Source of the DNA: Knufia peltigerae
Taxonomy: Eukaryota; Ascomycota; Eurotiomycetes; Chaetothyriales; Trichomeriaceae
Assembly: GCA_030247855.1 (NCBI GenBank)
Contig: JAPDRN010000059.1
Span: 1 to 64,000, forward strand
DNA: 64,000 nucleotides
Direction of reading: 5' to 3'
Under the pieces are notes generated by a model that did not search any database, was not told the origin of the DNA, and saw only the letters and a program-made list of their open reading frames with translations. The translations under genes and the position numbers were made by a program. Positions 63,343-64,000 of this stretch are shown piece after piece; positions within the stretch are counted from its first letter, which is position 1, and every line of letters begins with the position of its first letter.

Positions 63343-64000
63343 ATGGTATTCATATGTTCCCATTTCACCCCATGACTATGTCATTGCCTGACCCTTCACA
63401 GGTGCAAATCCAACCCTCGTTGGACGAGGTGTCCTCAATACTCTCGAAATCAAAAGGATCACAATATCCGCCCAATCTAGTTCCTCTCTGCGCTCAGATA
63501 CCCGCCGACCTCTTCACGCCGACTCAAGCCTATCTCAAAGTAGCCAATGGCTCAAACCTTTCCTTTCTCTACGAAAGTGCTGCAACGACAGGAACCATAG
63601 GACGATACAGTTTCGTAGGAGCGAACCCGTTGAAAGTCCTGAAGAGCGGTCCCGGACATGGTCCAGAGGAGGACCCCCTACCCCGCCTCGAGAAGGAACT
63701 GGCACAATACCGGGTAGCAAGTGTGCCCTCTCTACGCCTGCCTGCGATGACAGGAGGTGTTATTGGATATGTCGGCTATGACTGTGTTCGTTACTTTGAG
63801 CCCAAGACTGCGCGACCTATGAAGGATGTTCTGAAACTCCCCGAGAGCTTCTTCATGCTGTACGACACCATTGTCGCATTCGACCACTTCTTCAACGTCT
63901 GTAAAGTTATCACATACCTCCGTGTACCACCCTCGGGGTCACCCGAAGACTTAGCCAGCGCTTATGACAAGGCCTCCAAGATTTTGCGCAACACGGTTGC
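63343..64000 (+). CDS. trpE: Anthranilate synthase component I, 5' part (cut by window end)
   Basis: The protein starts VQIQPSLDEVSSIL and continues with IPADLFTPTQAYLKVAN, LYESAATTGTIGRYSFVGANP and GGVIGYVGYDCVRYFEP, the N-terminal anthranilate synthase I domain that binds feedback tryptophan. It makes anthranilate from chorismate and glutamine (with component II). Preferred model: ATG at 63343 in a good ACCAAAATGG context, then a 56-nt intron 63346-63401 directly after the start codon (donor GTATTC, branch CTGAC at 63388-63392, acceptor CACAG) and exon 2 from 63402. Alternative: no intron, with start at an in-frame ATG at 63354, 63372 or 63378, in which case 63343 opens a 10-codon upstream ORF whose TGA overlaps the ATG at 63372. 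Coding continues past 64000; the rest is not visible. Confidence 0.8.

Noticed and set aside
1..64000. CRISPR arrays, insertion sequences, prophage or Shine-Dalgarno-driven operons
   Set aside because: None was seen; the introns and fungal families make this eukaryotic nuclear DNA.

Overview
The window is nuclear DNA of a filamentous ascomycete (Pezizomycotina; the gene content fits Eurotiomycetes, possibly Chaetothyriales, but order is an inference). The evidence is short introns of about 46-129 nt with GTRNGY-type donors and nearby CTRAY-like branch sites, Zn2Cys6 regulators, a pisatin-demethylase-like P450, a DUF6604 protein, gene spacing of 0.3-2 kb, and no operons, bacterial ribosome sites or CRISPR. 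Most genes below were reassembled exon by exon; every spliced model keeps one open frame to its stop.

Layout. 0-8 kb: a secreted DOMON-cytochrome b561 protein, a small nitroreductase and a P450, all on minus. 8.9-12.2 kb: an Stm1/SERBP1 ribosome-associated protein and a Yap-like bZIP factor with a GC-AG intron. 14.3-22.5 kb: an arrestin-like protein, a Zn2Cys6 factor and a large DUF6604 protein. 23.2-34.6 kb: an accessory block with a fumarylacetoacetase, a DHA1-type MFS exporter, a Zn2Cys6 regulator, a metallo-beta-lactamase fragment, an amidohydrolase and a bacterial-looking intronless GST. 36.1-37.8 kb: an alanine-rich secreted or wall protein. 38.5-46.7 kb: a second accessory block with a phosphate/organophosphate-type MFS permease sharing a promoter with a membrane dipeptidase, then an ArcA-like Zn2Cys6 regulator and a DapA-family lyase. 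48.2-64 kb: largely housekeeping genes (epsin, ABM-fold protein, C2H2 factor in a disturbed locus, RNase T2, TMEM115-like protein, a SIF2/TBL1-like LisH-WD40 corepressor, a coiled-coil protein, and the 5' part of anthranilate synthase component I running off the end).

How genes may work together. The 23-35 kb block has the parts of a small catabolic or detoxification cluster (ring-fission hydrolase, amidohydrolase, GST, exporter, regulator), and the 38-47 kb block those of an uptake-and-cleavage cluster (permease, peptidase, aldolase-type lyase, regulator). Neither has a backbone synthase (PKS, NRPS, terpene cyclase), so they are not classic secondary-metabolite clusters. No clearly new biological system was proven; the best leads are these two blocks, the split-ATG trpE start, a GC-AG intron, several microexons of 17-36 nt, a lost-half MBL gene, and two short words (TACCTGGGTA, TACTCCGTA) over-represented between genes.
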